Below are positions 1 through 7,892 of a stretch of DNA of 49,608 nt, piece by piece (within the stretch, counting starts at the first letter, position 1; each line of letters opens with the position of its first letter). The DNA comes from Clostridia bacterium. GTDB lineage: Bacteria > Bacillota_A > Clostridia > Christensenellales > Aristaeellaceae. Where the stretch lies: contig JAFRMB010000027.1 in NCBI GenBank assembly GCA_017430945.1, forward strand, positions 1 to 49,608, given 5' to 3'. The translations under genes were made by a program, and so were the position numbers. The notes beneath the pieces were generated by a model that worked only from the letters and a program-made list of their open reading frames with translations, was not told the DNA's origin and did no database searches.

Positions 1-938
1 ACCCAGAACTGCCAGTTGCGGCGCAGGACCAGCATCACGCGGTCGCCCTTGCGGATGCCGAGCGCCTTGAAGTAGTTGGCAGCGCGGTTGGATTTGCGGC
101 TGATGTCCTCAAAGGTGAAGCGCTGCTCGTTCTGATCGCGGTCAAGGTAGAGCATCGCGAGCTTGTCGGGCTTCTTTTCGGCCAGCGCGTCCACGATGTC
201 GAAGGCAAAGTTGAAGTTCTCGTGATCCGGGAAGCTGATGTGCTTCAGCTGGCCGTTTTCATCCTCGTCCAGCTTCACGAACTTGTCGTAGATCAGCTTT
301 TGCTTGATCGGCCGCACCGGCATGACTGCCTGGACGATCTTGTCCTCCTCGGTGTCCTCGCCGGGCAGCACCACCGCGACGAAGGTGCAGTCTTTGCCGC
401 CGGTGGCGATCTCGCCGTGCGGGGTGGAGGAGTTGTAATAGATGCAGTCGCCCTCTTTGAGATGCTCGACGTGGTCGCCGATGCGCACGAGCAGCTCGCC
501 GGAGAGGATCAGGTCGAATTCCTGGCCGGTGTGGGCGTGCGTGTGGATGGGCTGGTTCTGGAGCTCTTCGGAGTAGCTGTAGGTCACCCAGAAGGGCTCG
601 GCGATCTTGTTGGAGAACATCGGTGCGAGGTTCGATATGGAGATGCCTTCCTCGCGGGCGGTGATGCTCGCCTCTCCCTTGCGGGTGACGGTGTAGGAGC
701 GCAGGTTGGCGCTTCGGCCCTCGACGAGGTCGGTGATGTCGACGCCGAAGATGCGCGCGCAGTTGTGGATGAAGGTGAAGGGCAGATCCGCCTGTCCGCC
801 TTCGAACCGGAGATAGCTCTCCACATCGAGCCCGGTCTGTTCGGCCATGTAGACCACGGAGTAACCTGCGATCTCGCGCAGGGCGCGTATACGGGTTCCG
901 ACTTCATGGAGCATACCGGTCATATCAGTTGTGTTCAC
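1..938 (-). CDS. HTH-cupin-acyl-CoA ligase fusion (3' part beyond window)
   Basis: The protein starts at a GTG (938) placed 7 nt after AGGAGG; in-frame ATGs follow at 923 and 914. About residues 10-65 form an XRE-like helix-turn-helix, with IRALREIAGYS and GLDVESYLRFE. About residues 110-190 form a cupin with PIHTHAHTGQEFD and the second motif TPHGEIATGG. From about residue 225 the start of an AMP-binding (ANL) acyl-CoA ligase is seen (YLDRDQNEQRFTFEDISRKS, KGDRVMLVLRRNWQFWV); its catalytic core lies past base 1. ANL enzymes activate a carboxylic acid through an acyl-AMP to the CoA thioester; the HTH-cupin part may sense the substrate. The gene sits behind a T-box leader and is divergent from an oxoacid:ferredoxin oxidoreductase operon. 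The fusion is clear from the sequence; the substrate is inferred only. Confidence 0.85.
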   Translation of the reverse strand, partial: MNTTDMTGMLHEVGTRIRALREIAGYSVVYMAEQTGLDVESYLRFEGGQADLPFTFIHNCARIFGVDITDLVEGRSANLRSYTVTRKGEASITAREEGISISNLAPMFSNKIAEPFWVTYSYSEELQNQPIHTHAHTGQEFDLILSGELLVRIGDHVEHLKEGDCIYYNSSTPHGEIATGGKDCTFVAVVLPGEDTEEDKIVQAVMPVRPIKQKLIYDKFVKLDEDENGQLKHISFPDHENFNFAFDIVDALAEKKPDKLAMLYLDRDQNEQRFTFEDISRKSNRAANYFKALGIRKGDRVMLVLRRNWQFW

Positions 939-987
939 GGGGGTCCCTCCTTTATTCGATGCCTGCGGGGCAGGTGATGGCCTGCAC

Positions 988-1030
988 AAAAAAAATCTCA
1001 AAGAACGCGGTGCATCCGCATTCCTTGAGA
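988..1030 (-). terminator. T-box terminator hairpin
   Basis: TCTCAAGGAATGCGG (1030-1016) pairs with CCGCGTTCTTTGAGA (1010-996) and is followed by eight T residues on the minus strand. It competes with the antiterminator formed by the T-box at 1045-1058. Confidence 0.85.
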
Positions 1031-1293
1031 CGAGTTCATATCAAACCCGCGGTACCACTCAAATTGCACATCGCTGTGCCTCTCTTCAGGCTCCATCAAG
1101 CCCTATGCTTTTACGCAGCATGCACGGGAAACGCCTACTTGCGTCAAACTGGCAGTCCAACACTTTGGGGCTTCCGGCTCGGAAGTGATGGGCTTGTGAG
1201 CTTACTGTGACCGGCCTCGCAGCAAATGGCCGACTCTCTGTGCACAGGCGGGCTCTGCCGTCTTCGTCATCGCCTTTGAAATCATATTCGATT
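988..1293 (-). ncRNA. T-box leader, predicted isoleucine (AUC) specifier
   Basis: The minus strand carries the T-box hallmarks in order: an AGAGAGTCGG stem-I segment with GCTGCGAGGCCGG; a specifier region where ATC (1189-1187) is followed by ACTTCCGAGC, matching the usual 'codon + ACCUUUGAGC' layout; AGTAGGCG further on; the T-box AGTGGTACCGCGGG (1058-1045); and an intrinsic terminator. The TGGT bulge would pair with a tRNA ending A-CCA, and tRNA-Ile carries A73, which agrees with an Ile specifier. T-boxes read through when the matching tRNA is uncharged, so the downstream acyl-CoA ligase should be expressed when isoleucine is short. The T-box identity is strong; the Ile assignment rests on a hand alignment, checked against the cysS leader in this window, which gives TGC (Cys) by the same rule. 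Confidence 0.85.
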
Positions 1294-1299
1294 GAGTTG

Positions 1300-1328
1300 A
1301 TTCTAGCACCGCAGGCATGGGTTGTCAA
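1300..1328 (-). promoter_or_regulatory. Sigma-A-type promoter of the T-box transcript
   Basis: TTGACA (1328-1323), a 17-bp spacer, and TAGAAT (1305-1300) read on the minus strand. Transcription would start near 1293, just ahead of the T-box stem I. Confidence 0.8.
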
Positions 1329-1422
1329 ATGATGATTCTGTTAATTGTCCTGCCGATCCGCGTCGGAGCGCACGGCTTTTGAAGCAAAATGCGCGTGAAT
1401 AGACCATATACTTAATGGACTC

Positions 1423-1443
1423 TTGACATTGGTGTGCTAAACT
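1423..1443 (+). promoter_or_regulatory. Possible promoter of the oxidoreductase operon
   Basis: TTGACA occurs at 1423-1428 but has no good -10 at 17 bp. TGCTAAACT (1435-1443) looks like an extended -10 with only a poor -35. The operon promoter is likely in this 160-bp gap, but which element is used is unclear. Confidence 0.3.
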
Positions 1444-1490
1444 GTCGTTGTTTTCATAAAACAGGGTAGAGTGCTGAAGGGGGTGGCTGC

Positions 1491-2204
1491 ATGACGGCTT
1501 TGGCAGACATCAGAGCGCCCCGGAAGCGCATCGCTGTCGTGACGGGCCACTACGGCAGCGGAAAGACGGAATTCTGTGTGAGCCTCGCGATGCAGCTGGC
1601 CGGGCGCGACCCGGACGGTTATGCGCGCCTGGCACTGGCGGATCTTGACATCATCAATCCGTACTTCCGATCGAGAGAGCGCTCGTCGCTGCTCGAATCG
1701 GTCGGCGTGTCCGTCTACGGCAGCGCATACGGACACGAGGTCACGGCGGAGATCCCTGAGCTGGCCGCGAACATACGCGCGCCGCTTGAAGACAGGGCAT
1801 GCCGGACGCTCCTGGATCTTGGCGGGAACGACGCGGGCGCAAAGGTGCTGCGCCAGTTCGAGCGGCAGCTGCCCGAGGCGGATACGCAGGTGTTTTGTGT
1901 CGTCAACGCCAACCGCCCGGAGACCCGCGGTTTCGACGGCGCCATGGCACAGCTTCACGACATCGAACGGAACCTCGGCCGGCGCGTGGACGCCATCATC
2001 AACAACACCCATCTGCTGCGCGAGACCGACGCCGAATGTGTATTGCGGGGGCACAGGCTCTGCGAGCAGATCTGCCGGGAGAGCAGCAGAGAGCTGTGGT
2101 GCGACTGCTATCCTGCCGGCATCGTCGACCCGGCGGAACTTGAAGGCTGCGAATATCCCATGCCGATGGGGCTGTATATGCGCCCTGCATGGCTGGACCG
2201 ATGA
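1491..2204 (+). CDS. P-loop ATP-binding protein (MinD/ParA-like)
   Basis: A 237-residue protein whose N-terminal Walker A, GHYGSGKT (residues 19-26), follows a beta strand (RIAVVT). Later features typical of SIMIBI NTPases are an aspartate-containing strand (ARLALADLDIINPYF), TLLDLGGNDAG and VFCVVNANRPETRG. ATG 1491 lies behind GAAGGGGGTGG. It is the first gene of the group leading into the ferredoxin and three oxidoreductase subunits, so it may help assemble or regulate that enzyme; no direct function can be read. A small gap (54 nt) containing AAGGAGG separates it from the ferredoxin gene. P-loop family assignment is firm; the role is inferred from neighbourhood only. Confidence 0.8.
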   Translation: MTALADIRAPRKRIAVVTGHYGSGKTEFCVSLAMQLAGRDPDGYARLALADLDIINPYFRSRERSSLLESVGVSVYGSAYGHEVTAEIPELAANIRAPLEDRACRTLLDLGGNDAGAKVLRQFERQLPEADTQVFCVVNANRPETRGFDGAMAQLHDIERNLGRRVDAIINNTHLLRETDAECVLRGHRLCEQICRESSRELWCDCYPAGIVDPAELEGCEYPMPMGLYMRPAWLDR

Positions 2205-2258
2205 ACGGCCGCATGACTTTGCGTTTCCATTACCCCTATCAACCAAGGAGGTCCTCAT

Positions 2259-2486
2259 ATGGCAAAGAAGCAGTACAGGGTCGTCTTCGACAGGGAGAGG
2301 TGCAAGGGCTGTGAGCTCTGCGCATCTTTCTGCCCCAGGAAGATCATCAAAATGGACACCCAGGTGAATGCAAAGGGCTACTGTCCCGCAATGATCACCC
2401 AGCAGGAGGAGTGCGTGGGCTGCCTGAGCTGCGCCACCGTCTGTCCCGACTGCGCGATCGAGATATTCCTGGAAGAGGAGGCGTAA
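2259..2486 (+). CDS. vorD: 2x[4Fe-4S] ferredoxin subunit of 2-oxoacid oxidoreductase (delta)
   Basis: This 75-residue protein has two classical cluster motifs: C15-x2-C18-x2-C21-x3-C25-P and C52-x2-C55-x2-C58-x3-C62-P. It is the electron-carrying subunit that passes electrons from the TPP site of the oxidoreductase to free ferredoxin. The start has a strong AAGGAGG, and the alpha subunit begins 4 nt after its stop, so the two are surely co-translated. The symbol follows VOR/KOR nomenclature by gene order; korD would be equally acceptable. Confidence 0.88.
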   Translation: MAKKQYRVVFDRERCKGCELCASFCPRKIIKMDTQVNAKGYCPAMITQQEECVGCLSCATVCPDCAIEIFLEEEA

Positions 2487-2490
2487 TCCG

Positions 2491-3567
2491 ATGAGCGAAA
2501 AGGTATTGATGAAGGGCAATGAAGCCTTCGCCGAGGCTGTGATCCGCGGCGGCGCGCGCTTCTACTTCGGTTACCCCATCACGCCCCAGAGCGAGATCCC
2601 CGAGTTCATGAGCCGTGAGCTGCCGAAGCGGGGCGGCCGGTTCCTGCAGGCCGAAAGCGAGCTTGGCGCCATCAATATGGCGTACGGCTGCGGCGCGGCC
2701 GGCGGATGCGGATTCATCTCTTCTTCTTCTCCAGGCATCGCGCTCATGCAGGAGGGCATGAGCTTCCTGTGCGGCGCGGAGGTGCCGGTGGTGCTCCTGA
2801 ACGTCTCCCGCGGCGGCCCCGGCATCGGGTCCATCCAGCCCGGCCAGGCGGACTACAACCAGGTGACCCGCGGCGGCGGCAACGGCGACTACAAGATCCC
2901 CGTGTTCGCGCCTGCGTCCATCCAGGAAGCCGTCGAGATCCTCTACGAGGCGCCTGCGCTCGCAGACAAGTACCGCAATCCCGTCATGGTGCTGGCCGAC
3001 GGCCTGATGGGCCAGATGATGGAGCCCGTCACGCTGCCCGAGCCCAAGGAGCCCCTGACTTCTGAAAGCATTCCGAAGGCCAAGCCCTGGGCCATCTCCG
3101 GCAGCGAAAAGGGTACGCGCAGCGTCGTCAAGTCCCTGAGGCTCCAGCCCGAGGTGCTGGAGGAGCACGTCGAGCACCTGTTCGAGCGTTATGCCGTCAT
3201 GGAGAAGGAGCTTCAGCGCGTGGAGTGCGTCGGTCTCGAAGATGCAGAGGTGGTCTTCGTGGCCTTCGGTACCATGGCGCGCCTGGCCCGAGAGGCGATC
3301 GAGATCCTCGCTGAGCAGGGCATCAAGGCCGGCATGATCCGCCCCATCAGCCTGTGGCCCTTCCCGTATTCCGCCTTTGAGAAGATCTCTGACAGGACGA
3401 AGGTCGTCATCTCCGTCGAGCTCAGCATGGGCCAGCTGATGCAGGACATCAAGCTGGGCGTGCAGGGCCGCCAGCCTGTCAGGCTGATCCACCGCGTGGG
3501 CGGCATGCTGCCCACCTCGATCGAAGTGGTCGAGAAGACGAAGAAGATACTGGAGGAAGTGCGATGA
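2491..3567 (+). CDS. vorB: 2-oxoacid:ferredoxin oxidoreductase, alpha subunit
   Basis: The 358-residue subunit shows the typical N-terminal pyruvate-ferredoxin-oxidoreductase domain with GYPITPQSEIPEFM (about residues 28-41) and a C-terminal transketolase-like domain with VVFVAFGTMARLAREA and GMIRPISLWPFP. Length and separate subunits fit the four-subunit VOR/KOR class, which oxidises 2-oxoacids to acyl-CoA plus CO2 with ferredoxin and can run in reverse. The delta-alpha-beta-gamma order is that usually annotated as 2-ketoisovalerate (branched-chain) or 2-oxoglutarate oxidoreductase in Clostridia; the sequence alone does not settle the substrate. It overlaps the beta gene by 4 nt (ATGA). Confidence 0.87.
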   Translation: MSEKVLMKGNEAFAEAVIRGGARFYFGYPITPQSEIPEFMSRELPKRGGRFLQAESELGAINMAYGCGAAGGCGFISSSSPGIALMQEGMSFLCGAEVPVVLLNVSRGGPGIGSIQPGQADYNQVTRGGGNGDYKIPVFAPASIQEAVEILYEAPALADKYRNPVMVLADGLMGQMMEPVTLPEPKEPLTSESIPKAKPWAISGSEKGTRSVVKSLRLQPEVLEEHVEHLFERYAVMEKELQRVECVGLEDAEVVFVAFGTMARLAREAIEILAEQGIKAGMIRPISLWPFPYSAFEKISDRTKVVISVELSMGQLMQDIKLGVQGRQPVRLIHRVGGMLPTSIEVVEKTKKILEEVR

Positions 3568-4313
3568 AACCTGTATTTACCGTTACAGAGGGCATGCTGC
3601 CCGTAAGCACCAGCTATTGTCCCGGCTGCACCCACGGCGTCGCACACCGTATCATCATGGAGACGCTTGACGAGATGGGCCTGCTGGGCAAGACCATCGG
3701 CGTCGCGCCGATCGGCTGCAGCGTCGTAGCGCATCAGTTTATGAACGTCGATATGTGCGAGGCTGCGCACGGACGCGCGCCGGCCGTCGCCTCGGGCATC
3801 CGCCGGGTCCATCCCGGCCGCGTGGTATTCACCTATCAGGGAGACGGCGACCTGGCATCCATCGGCATGGGCGAGATCGTCCACGCCGCGGCGCGCGGCG
3901 AGAAATTCTCGACGTTCTTTATCAACAACGGCATCTACGGTATGACCGGCGGCCAGATGGCTCCGACCACGCTGATCGGCCAGCGCTCCACCACCTGTGT
4001 GGACGGCCGCACGCGCGAACAGGCGGGCATGCCCATCAAGATCTGCGAGCTTCTCCAGACGCTGGACGGCCCCGCGTACATCGAACGCGTGGCACTGAAC
4101 TCTCCGGCCCACATCCGCGCCGCCAAGAAGGCCGTGCGCAAGGCCTTTGAGTATCAGCTGGCCGGCAAGGGCTTCACCTTTGTGGAGATGCTGTCCACCT
4201 GCCCGACCAACTGGGGACTGACCCCGCCCAAGGCCATGGAGTGGCTGGAGGAGAACATGATGGCTTACTACCCGCTGGGCGTCTACAGGGACATCGGGAA
4301 GGAGGCTGAGTGA
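3564..4313 (+). CDS. vorA: 2-oxoacid:ferredoxin oxidoreductase, TPP-binding beta subunit
   Basis: The 249-residue subunit has C19-P-G-C22-T-H near the N-terminus and the TPP/Mg site GDGD (93-96) with the NN pair (121-122), followed by GIYGMTGGQMAPTT. These are the hallmarks of the beta subunit in 2-oxoacid:ferredoxin oxidoreductases that bear the thiamine cofactor. Its ATG overlaps the alpha stop; the gamma gene starts one base after its TGA. Substrate preference is uncertain, as for the alpha subunit. Confidence 0.87.
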   Translation: MKPVFTVTEGMLPVSTSYCPGCTHGVAHRIIMETLDEMGLLGKTIGVAPIGCSVVAHQFMNVDMCEAAHGRAPAVASGIRRVHPGRVVFTYQGDGDLASIGMGEIVHAAARGEKFSTFFINNGIYGMTGGQMAPTTLIGQRSTTCVDGRTREQAGMPIKICELLQTLDGPAYIERVALNSPAHIRAAKKAVRKAFEYQLAGKGFTFVEMLSTCPTNWGLTPPKAMEWLEENMMAYYPLGVYRDIGKEAE

Positions 4314-4314
4314 T

Positions 4315-4851
4315 ATGGCGACGACCAAGCTTTTCTTCGCCGGATCCGGTGGACAGGGCGTCCTGACCATGGGCCAGATGCTGACCTACGCCGCCATGTA
4401 CGGCGATCTGAACACCACCTGGCTGCCCTCCTATGGCCCCGAGATGCGCGGCGGCACCGCGAACTGCACCGTGGTCATCGATTCGGAAAAGCCCGTCAGC
4501 TGCCCGCTCATCTATGAGGCGGACGACGTGGTCGTGATGAACCTGCCGTCTCTCATCAAATTCGAATCGCTGGTCAAGCCGGGCGGGAACCTGTTCATCA
4601 ATACCTCGCTTATCGACCAGAAGGCTTCCCGCACCGACATCAATGTCTTCGAAGTGCCCTGCAATGAGATCGCGCTCAAGCTCGGCAACGCCCGCACCGC
4701 GAACATGGTCATGCTCGGCGCGCTGGTGGAGGTGTCGAAGGTCGTGCCGGTGGAGATGGTCTATAAGATCATGGAAAAGACCTTCTCAGGCCGCAAAGCG
4801 GCGCTGCTGGACCTCAACAAGACGGCTTTCCACGCCTGGAAGCCGGAATGA
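4315..4851 (+). CDS. vorC: 2-oxoacid:ferredoxin oxidoreductase, gamma subunit
   Basis: The 178-residue protein begins with FAGSGGQGVLTMGQML and has WLPSYGPEMRGGTANC, both diagnostic of the gamma (CoA-handling) subunit of 2-oxoacid:ferredoxin oxidoreductases. The start lies behind GGAAGGAGG within the beta gene's end. It is the last gene of the operon, followed by a strong terminator 48 bp downstream. Confidence 0.87.
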   Translation: MATTKLFFAGSGGQGVLTMGQMLTYAAMYGDLNTTWLPSYGPEMRGGTANCTVVIDSEKPVSCPLIYEADDVVVMNLPSLIKFESLVKPGGNLFINTSLIDQKASRTDINVFEVPCNEIALKLGNARTANMVMLGALVEVSKVVPVEMVYKIMEKTFSGRKAALLDLNKTAFHAWKPE

Positions 4852-4898
4852 GCGCGATGGTCCCGTCAGGCGCATCATAAAAACCATTCGCCCGGAGC

Positions 4899-4937
4899 AC
4901 AGGGGCGCGGAACGGATCCGCGCCTCTGTTTTTGTTT
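4899..4937 (+). terminator. Intrinsic terminator of the oxidoreductase operon
   Basis: ACAGGGGCGCGGA and TCCGCGCCTCTGT form a 13-bp stem (one G-T pair) with a 5-nt loop, followed by TTTTGTTTT. Confidence 0.85.
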
Positions 4938-4950
4938 TGCACGTGACATG

Positions 4951-4979
4951 TTGCCATCCGGGCAGATCTGCGCTATAAT
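4951..4979 (+). promoter_or_regulatory. Promoter of the LysR-type regulator gene
   Basis: TTGCCA (4951-4956), a 17-bp spacer and a perfect TATAAT (4974-4979). It lies directly after the preceding terminator and about 70 bp ahead of the start codon. Confidence 0.8.
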
Positions 4980-5048
4980 AGACCTGAAACAGAAGGATAT
5001 TTGAAACAATACGATATTTGGATTTGCGTTTCTGATAAGGTGGCGGCA

Positions 5049-5930
5049 ATGAGCATATCGAAGTATGAGGCGTTTTTGAAGACGGTCGAGATGGGCAGTC
5101 TCACGCGCGCGGCCGAGGCGCTGGGGTACACCCAGTCCGGCATGACGTATATCCTGAATTCCCTGGAGGACGAGTGCGGGCTGACGCTTCTGAAGCGCGA
5201 CCGCTCCGGCGTCCAGCTGACCAGTGACGGGCTTGAGATGCTGCCCTATATCGAGGGGCTGTGCGAGAGCTGGCGGCTGATCAGCGAGAAGCGCGACGAA
5301 CTCAAGGGCATGGAATCGGGACATCTACGGATCGGAACGTTCACGAGCGTATCGACGCACTGGCTGCCGGCGATCATCCACAGCTTTCGCGAGAGCTACC
5401 CCAACATCACTTTTGAACTGGTCCACGGCGATTACGCACAGATACAGGACTGGCTGCTGCGCGGGCGCGTGGATCTGGGCTTTACCCAGCTGCCGCTCCG
5501 GGACGGGCTCGAGAGCCTGCATCTGCGATCGGACGCGCTGCTGGCCGTGCTGCCGGAGGGACATCCGCTGGCGTCAAGAAAGTCCATCGACCTGGACGCG
5601 CTGCTTCAGGAGCCCTTCATCATGTACGCGGAAAACACGCCCGGCGGCATCCGCGTGATGCTCAACAGCCGGCGCGTGAAGCCGAACACCCAGTTCGTGG
5701 TGGAGGACGACCACGCCATCATCGCCATGGTGGAAGGCGGTCTGGGCGTCAGCGTCCTGTCGGACCTGGTGCTTCGCCGTTCACCCTGCAGGATCGTCAA
5801 ACGGCCTTTGGAACCTCCGGTCTGCCGTGAGATCGTGCTGGCCTATCCGGAGGGACGGGCGATCACTGTCTCCTCGCGGCGGTTCGTGGAGTATGTGAAG
5901 AACTGGAAGATGAGCGATCAGGCCGATTGA
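5049..5930 (+). CDS. LysR-family transcriptional regulator
   Basis: The protein starts MSISKYEAFLKTVEMGSLTR and continues with the winged HTH typical of LysR (AAEALGYTQSGMTYILNSLE, GLTLLKRDRSGVQLTSDG). The rest is the two-lobed effector domain (LRIGTFTSVSTHWLPAII, WLLRGRVDLGFTQLP, EGGLGVSVLSDLVL). I chose ATG 5049 because AAGGTGG lies 7 nt upstream and the resulting 293 residues is the family norm; an upstream TTG at 5001 would add 16 unlikely residues. The gene has its own promoter. The cobalamin operon begins 160 bp later on the same strand, so read-through or control of it is possible, but LysR genes more often control a divergent neighbour, and here that is the end of another operon. Ligand unknown. 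Confidence 0.9.
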   Translation: MSISKYEAFLKTVEMGSLTRAAEALGYTQSGMTYILNSLEDECGLTLLKRDRSGVQLTSDGLEMLPYIEGLCESWRLISEKRDELKGMESGHLRIGTFTSVSTHWLPAIIHSFRESYPNITFELVHGDYAQIQDWLLRGRVDLGFTQLPLRDGLESLHLRSDALLAVLPEGHPLASRKSIDLDALLQEPFIMYAENTPGGIRVMLNSRRVKPNTQFVVEDDHAIIAMVEGGLGVSVLSDLVLRRSPCRIVKRPLEPPVCREIVLAYPEGRAITVSSRRFVEYVKNWKMSDQAD

Positions 5931-6090
5931 ACCCGTCTGCGGTCATCTGATACTGCGAACGCCCCGGTCCATCACGACCTGTGATCGCGCTCTGCGGGCA
6001 TTGCTTTTGAGGGTTCCGGACGCGATGCGCAGTCCATCGACGCGGATCTCCCGGAACACGGGACATACCATCCTGACGAGGTGCATGTTT

Positions 6091-6846
6091 ATGGTCCATT
6101 TTGTCGGCGCGGGCAGTGGCGCGGTCGATCTGATCACGCTGCGCGGTGCGAAGCTTCTGAGCGAGGCGGATGTGGTCATCTATGCGGGTTCGCTCGTGAA
6201 CCCCGAGCTTCTGAGCTACACCAAAGATGGCTGTGAGATCCATGACAGCGCGAAGCTGACGCTTGAGCAGGTGATCGGGATCATTCAGTCTGCGGAGGCT
6301 TCCGGGAAGACCACCGTTCGGCTGCATACCGGCGATCCCAGCATATACGGCGCGGTGCGCGAGCAGTACGACGCGCTGGACGCGCTGGGCATAGCGTTCG
6401 ATATCTGTCCGGGCGTCAGCGCCTTCTGCGGCGCTGCGGCAGCGCTTCGGGCGGAGTATACGCTGCCGGATGTGGCGCAGACCGTGATCATCACCCGCGC
6501 GGCCGGGCATACATCGGTGCCCGATCGGGAGGGTATCAGGGATCTTGCGCGGCACGGCGCCACCATGGTGCTGTTCCTGAGCACCGCTTTGGCCGATGAG
6601 GTGCAGCGGCAGCTCATCGAGGGCGGCTGCGACCCGCAGACACCGGCGGCCGTCGTCTACAAGGCGACGTGGCCGGATGAGCGCATCTACCGGTGCACGG
6701 TCGGAACGCTTGCGCATACGGTGCGGGAAAACGGGCTCACAAAGACGGCGCTGATCGTGGCAGGAGCGTTCCTGGGCGACGACTATGCGAGATCGAGGCT
6801 CTACGACCCCGGCTTTGAGACCGGCTACCGACAGGTGACGACATGA
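6091..6846 (+). CDS. cbiF: Cobalt-precorrin-4 C11-methyltransferase
   Basis: VHFVGAGSGAVDLITLRG and VIYAGSLVNPELL at the N-terminus, followed by HTGDPSIYGAVREQ and DICPGVSAFCGAAA, are typical of CbiF/CobM among the SAM-dependent tetrapyrrole methylases. It transfers a methyl group from SAM to C11 of the corrin precursor. I chose ATG 6091, 7 nt after GAGGTG; ATG 6085 is an alternative. No clear cobalamin riboswitch is seen in the 160 bp before it. Its last 4 bases overlap the start of cbiG. Confidence 0.9.
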   Translation: MVHFVGAGSGAVDLITLRGAKLLSEADVVIYAGSLVNPELLSYTKDGCEIHDSAKLTLEQVIGIIQSAEASGKTTVRLHTGDPSIYGAVREQYDALDALGIAFDICPGVSAFCGAAAALRAEYTLPDVAQTVIITRAAGHTSVPDREGIRDLARHGATMVLFLSTALADEVQRQLIEGGCDPQTPAAVVYKATWPDERIYRCTVGTLAHTVRENGLTKTALIVAGAFLGDDYARSRLYDPGFETGYRQVTT

Positions 6847-7892
6847 GCACATGGGTCTTTGCGTTCACGGAGCGGGGCAAGCAGACGGCGCTCAGGATCT
6901 CAGCGGAACTGGGGGACTGCCGGCTGATGGCGCCGCCGCAGCACGCGGATGAGGCGTTCACGGCCTATTCGGGCAGTCTGTCGCACTGTCTGGCCGACAC
7001 CTTCGGCCGGGATGCGCTGATCTTCGTAGGCGCCGTGGGGATCGCCGTCAGGGCGATCGCGCCTCATGTATCGAGCAAGCTGAGCGATCCGGCGGTACTG
7101 TGCGTGGACGAGGCCGGCCGGTTCGTGATCCCGATACTCTCGGGGCACATCGGCGGAGCGAACGCGCTGGCCAGGCGGGTGGCGCAGGCCATCGGCGCGA
7201 CGGCCGTGATCACCACTGCCACGGATATCAACGGGCGCTTTTCAGTGGATGCGTGGGCGGCAGAGCAGGGGATGGCCATCTCATCGATGGAACTGGCCAG
7301 GCGCGTGTCGGCCGGGATCCTGATCCGCGACATACCGTTCTGTTCCGACGGGTGCGACGCGGGCATCGCGTTGCCCGAGGGATTGGTATGGGGCGATTCC
7401 GGCGAACTGGGCATATGTGTGTCGGTGCGCGAGCGGCATCCCTTTGCACAGACGCTGATGCTCATGCCGAGGGCACTGAGGATCGGCATCGGATGCCGGA
7501 GGGGCGCATCTGCGGAAGCCATCGGCAGAGCGGTCGAGAGGGTGTTTGAAGAAAACGGCCTTTTGATCGGGGCGGTGGCGGGAGTCGCGACCATCGATGT
7601 CAAGTCCGGCGAGGCCGGTCTGACGGCGTATTGCCGGGAGCGGGGATGGCCCATCGACTATCATTCTGCGGCGCAGCTGAGCGGTGTGCCGGGAACGTTC
7701 ACCGCTTCGGCATTCGTCAGACAGACCGTGGGCGTGGACAACGTATGTGAGCGCGCGGCGCTGGCTTCGGGCGGAAAGCTCATCGTGTCCAAGACCGCGC
7801 TGGACGGCGTGACGGTGGCCGTTGCGGAACTGAAATGGGGGATCGACTTTGGGCAGGATACGCGTGGTGGGCATCGGCCCGGGCAACTATGA
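6843..7892 (+). CDS. cbiG: Cobalt-precorrin-5A hydrolase
   Basis: A 349-residue CbiG: an N-terminal domain with FTERGKQTALRISAEL and FVGAVGIAVRAIAPHVSSK, the highly conserved PILSGHIGGANALARRVA, and a C-terminal domain with LRIGIGCRRGASAEAI and SGVPGTFTASAFVRQTVGV. CbiG opens the delta-lactone of precorrin-5A and releases acetaldehyde, a step of the oxygen-independent pathway, so this organism makes cobalamin anaerobically. ATGA overlap with cbiF; its 3' end overlaps cbiH by 44 nt. Confidence 0.92.
   Translation: MSTWVFAFTERGKQTALRISAELGDCRLMAPPQHADEAFTAYSGSLSHCLADTFGRDALIFVGAVGIAVRAIAPHVSSKLSDPAVLCVDEAGRFVIPILSGHIGGANALARRVAQAIGATAVITTATDINGRFSVDAWAAEQGMAISSMELARRVSAGILIRDIPFCSDGCDAGIALPEGLVWGDSGELGICVSVRERHPFAQTLMLMPRALRIGIGCRRGASAEAIGRAVERVFEENGLLIGAVAGVATIDVKSGEAGLTAYCRERGWPIDYHSAAQLSGVPGTFTASAFVRQTVGVDNVCERAALASGGKLIVSKTALDGVTVAVAELKWGIDFGQDTRGGHRPGQL

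Noticed and set aside
222..977. 251-residue plus-strand ORF
   Set aside because: It is the antisense frame of the HTH-cupin-ligase gene, whose domains are clear on the minus strand.
5931..6090. Cobalamin riboswitch ahead of cbiF
   Set aside because: I looked for the B12-box and conserved core and did not see them; the gap before cobT (43316-43369) is too short for one.
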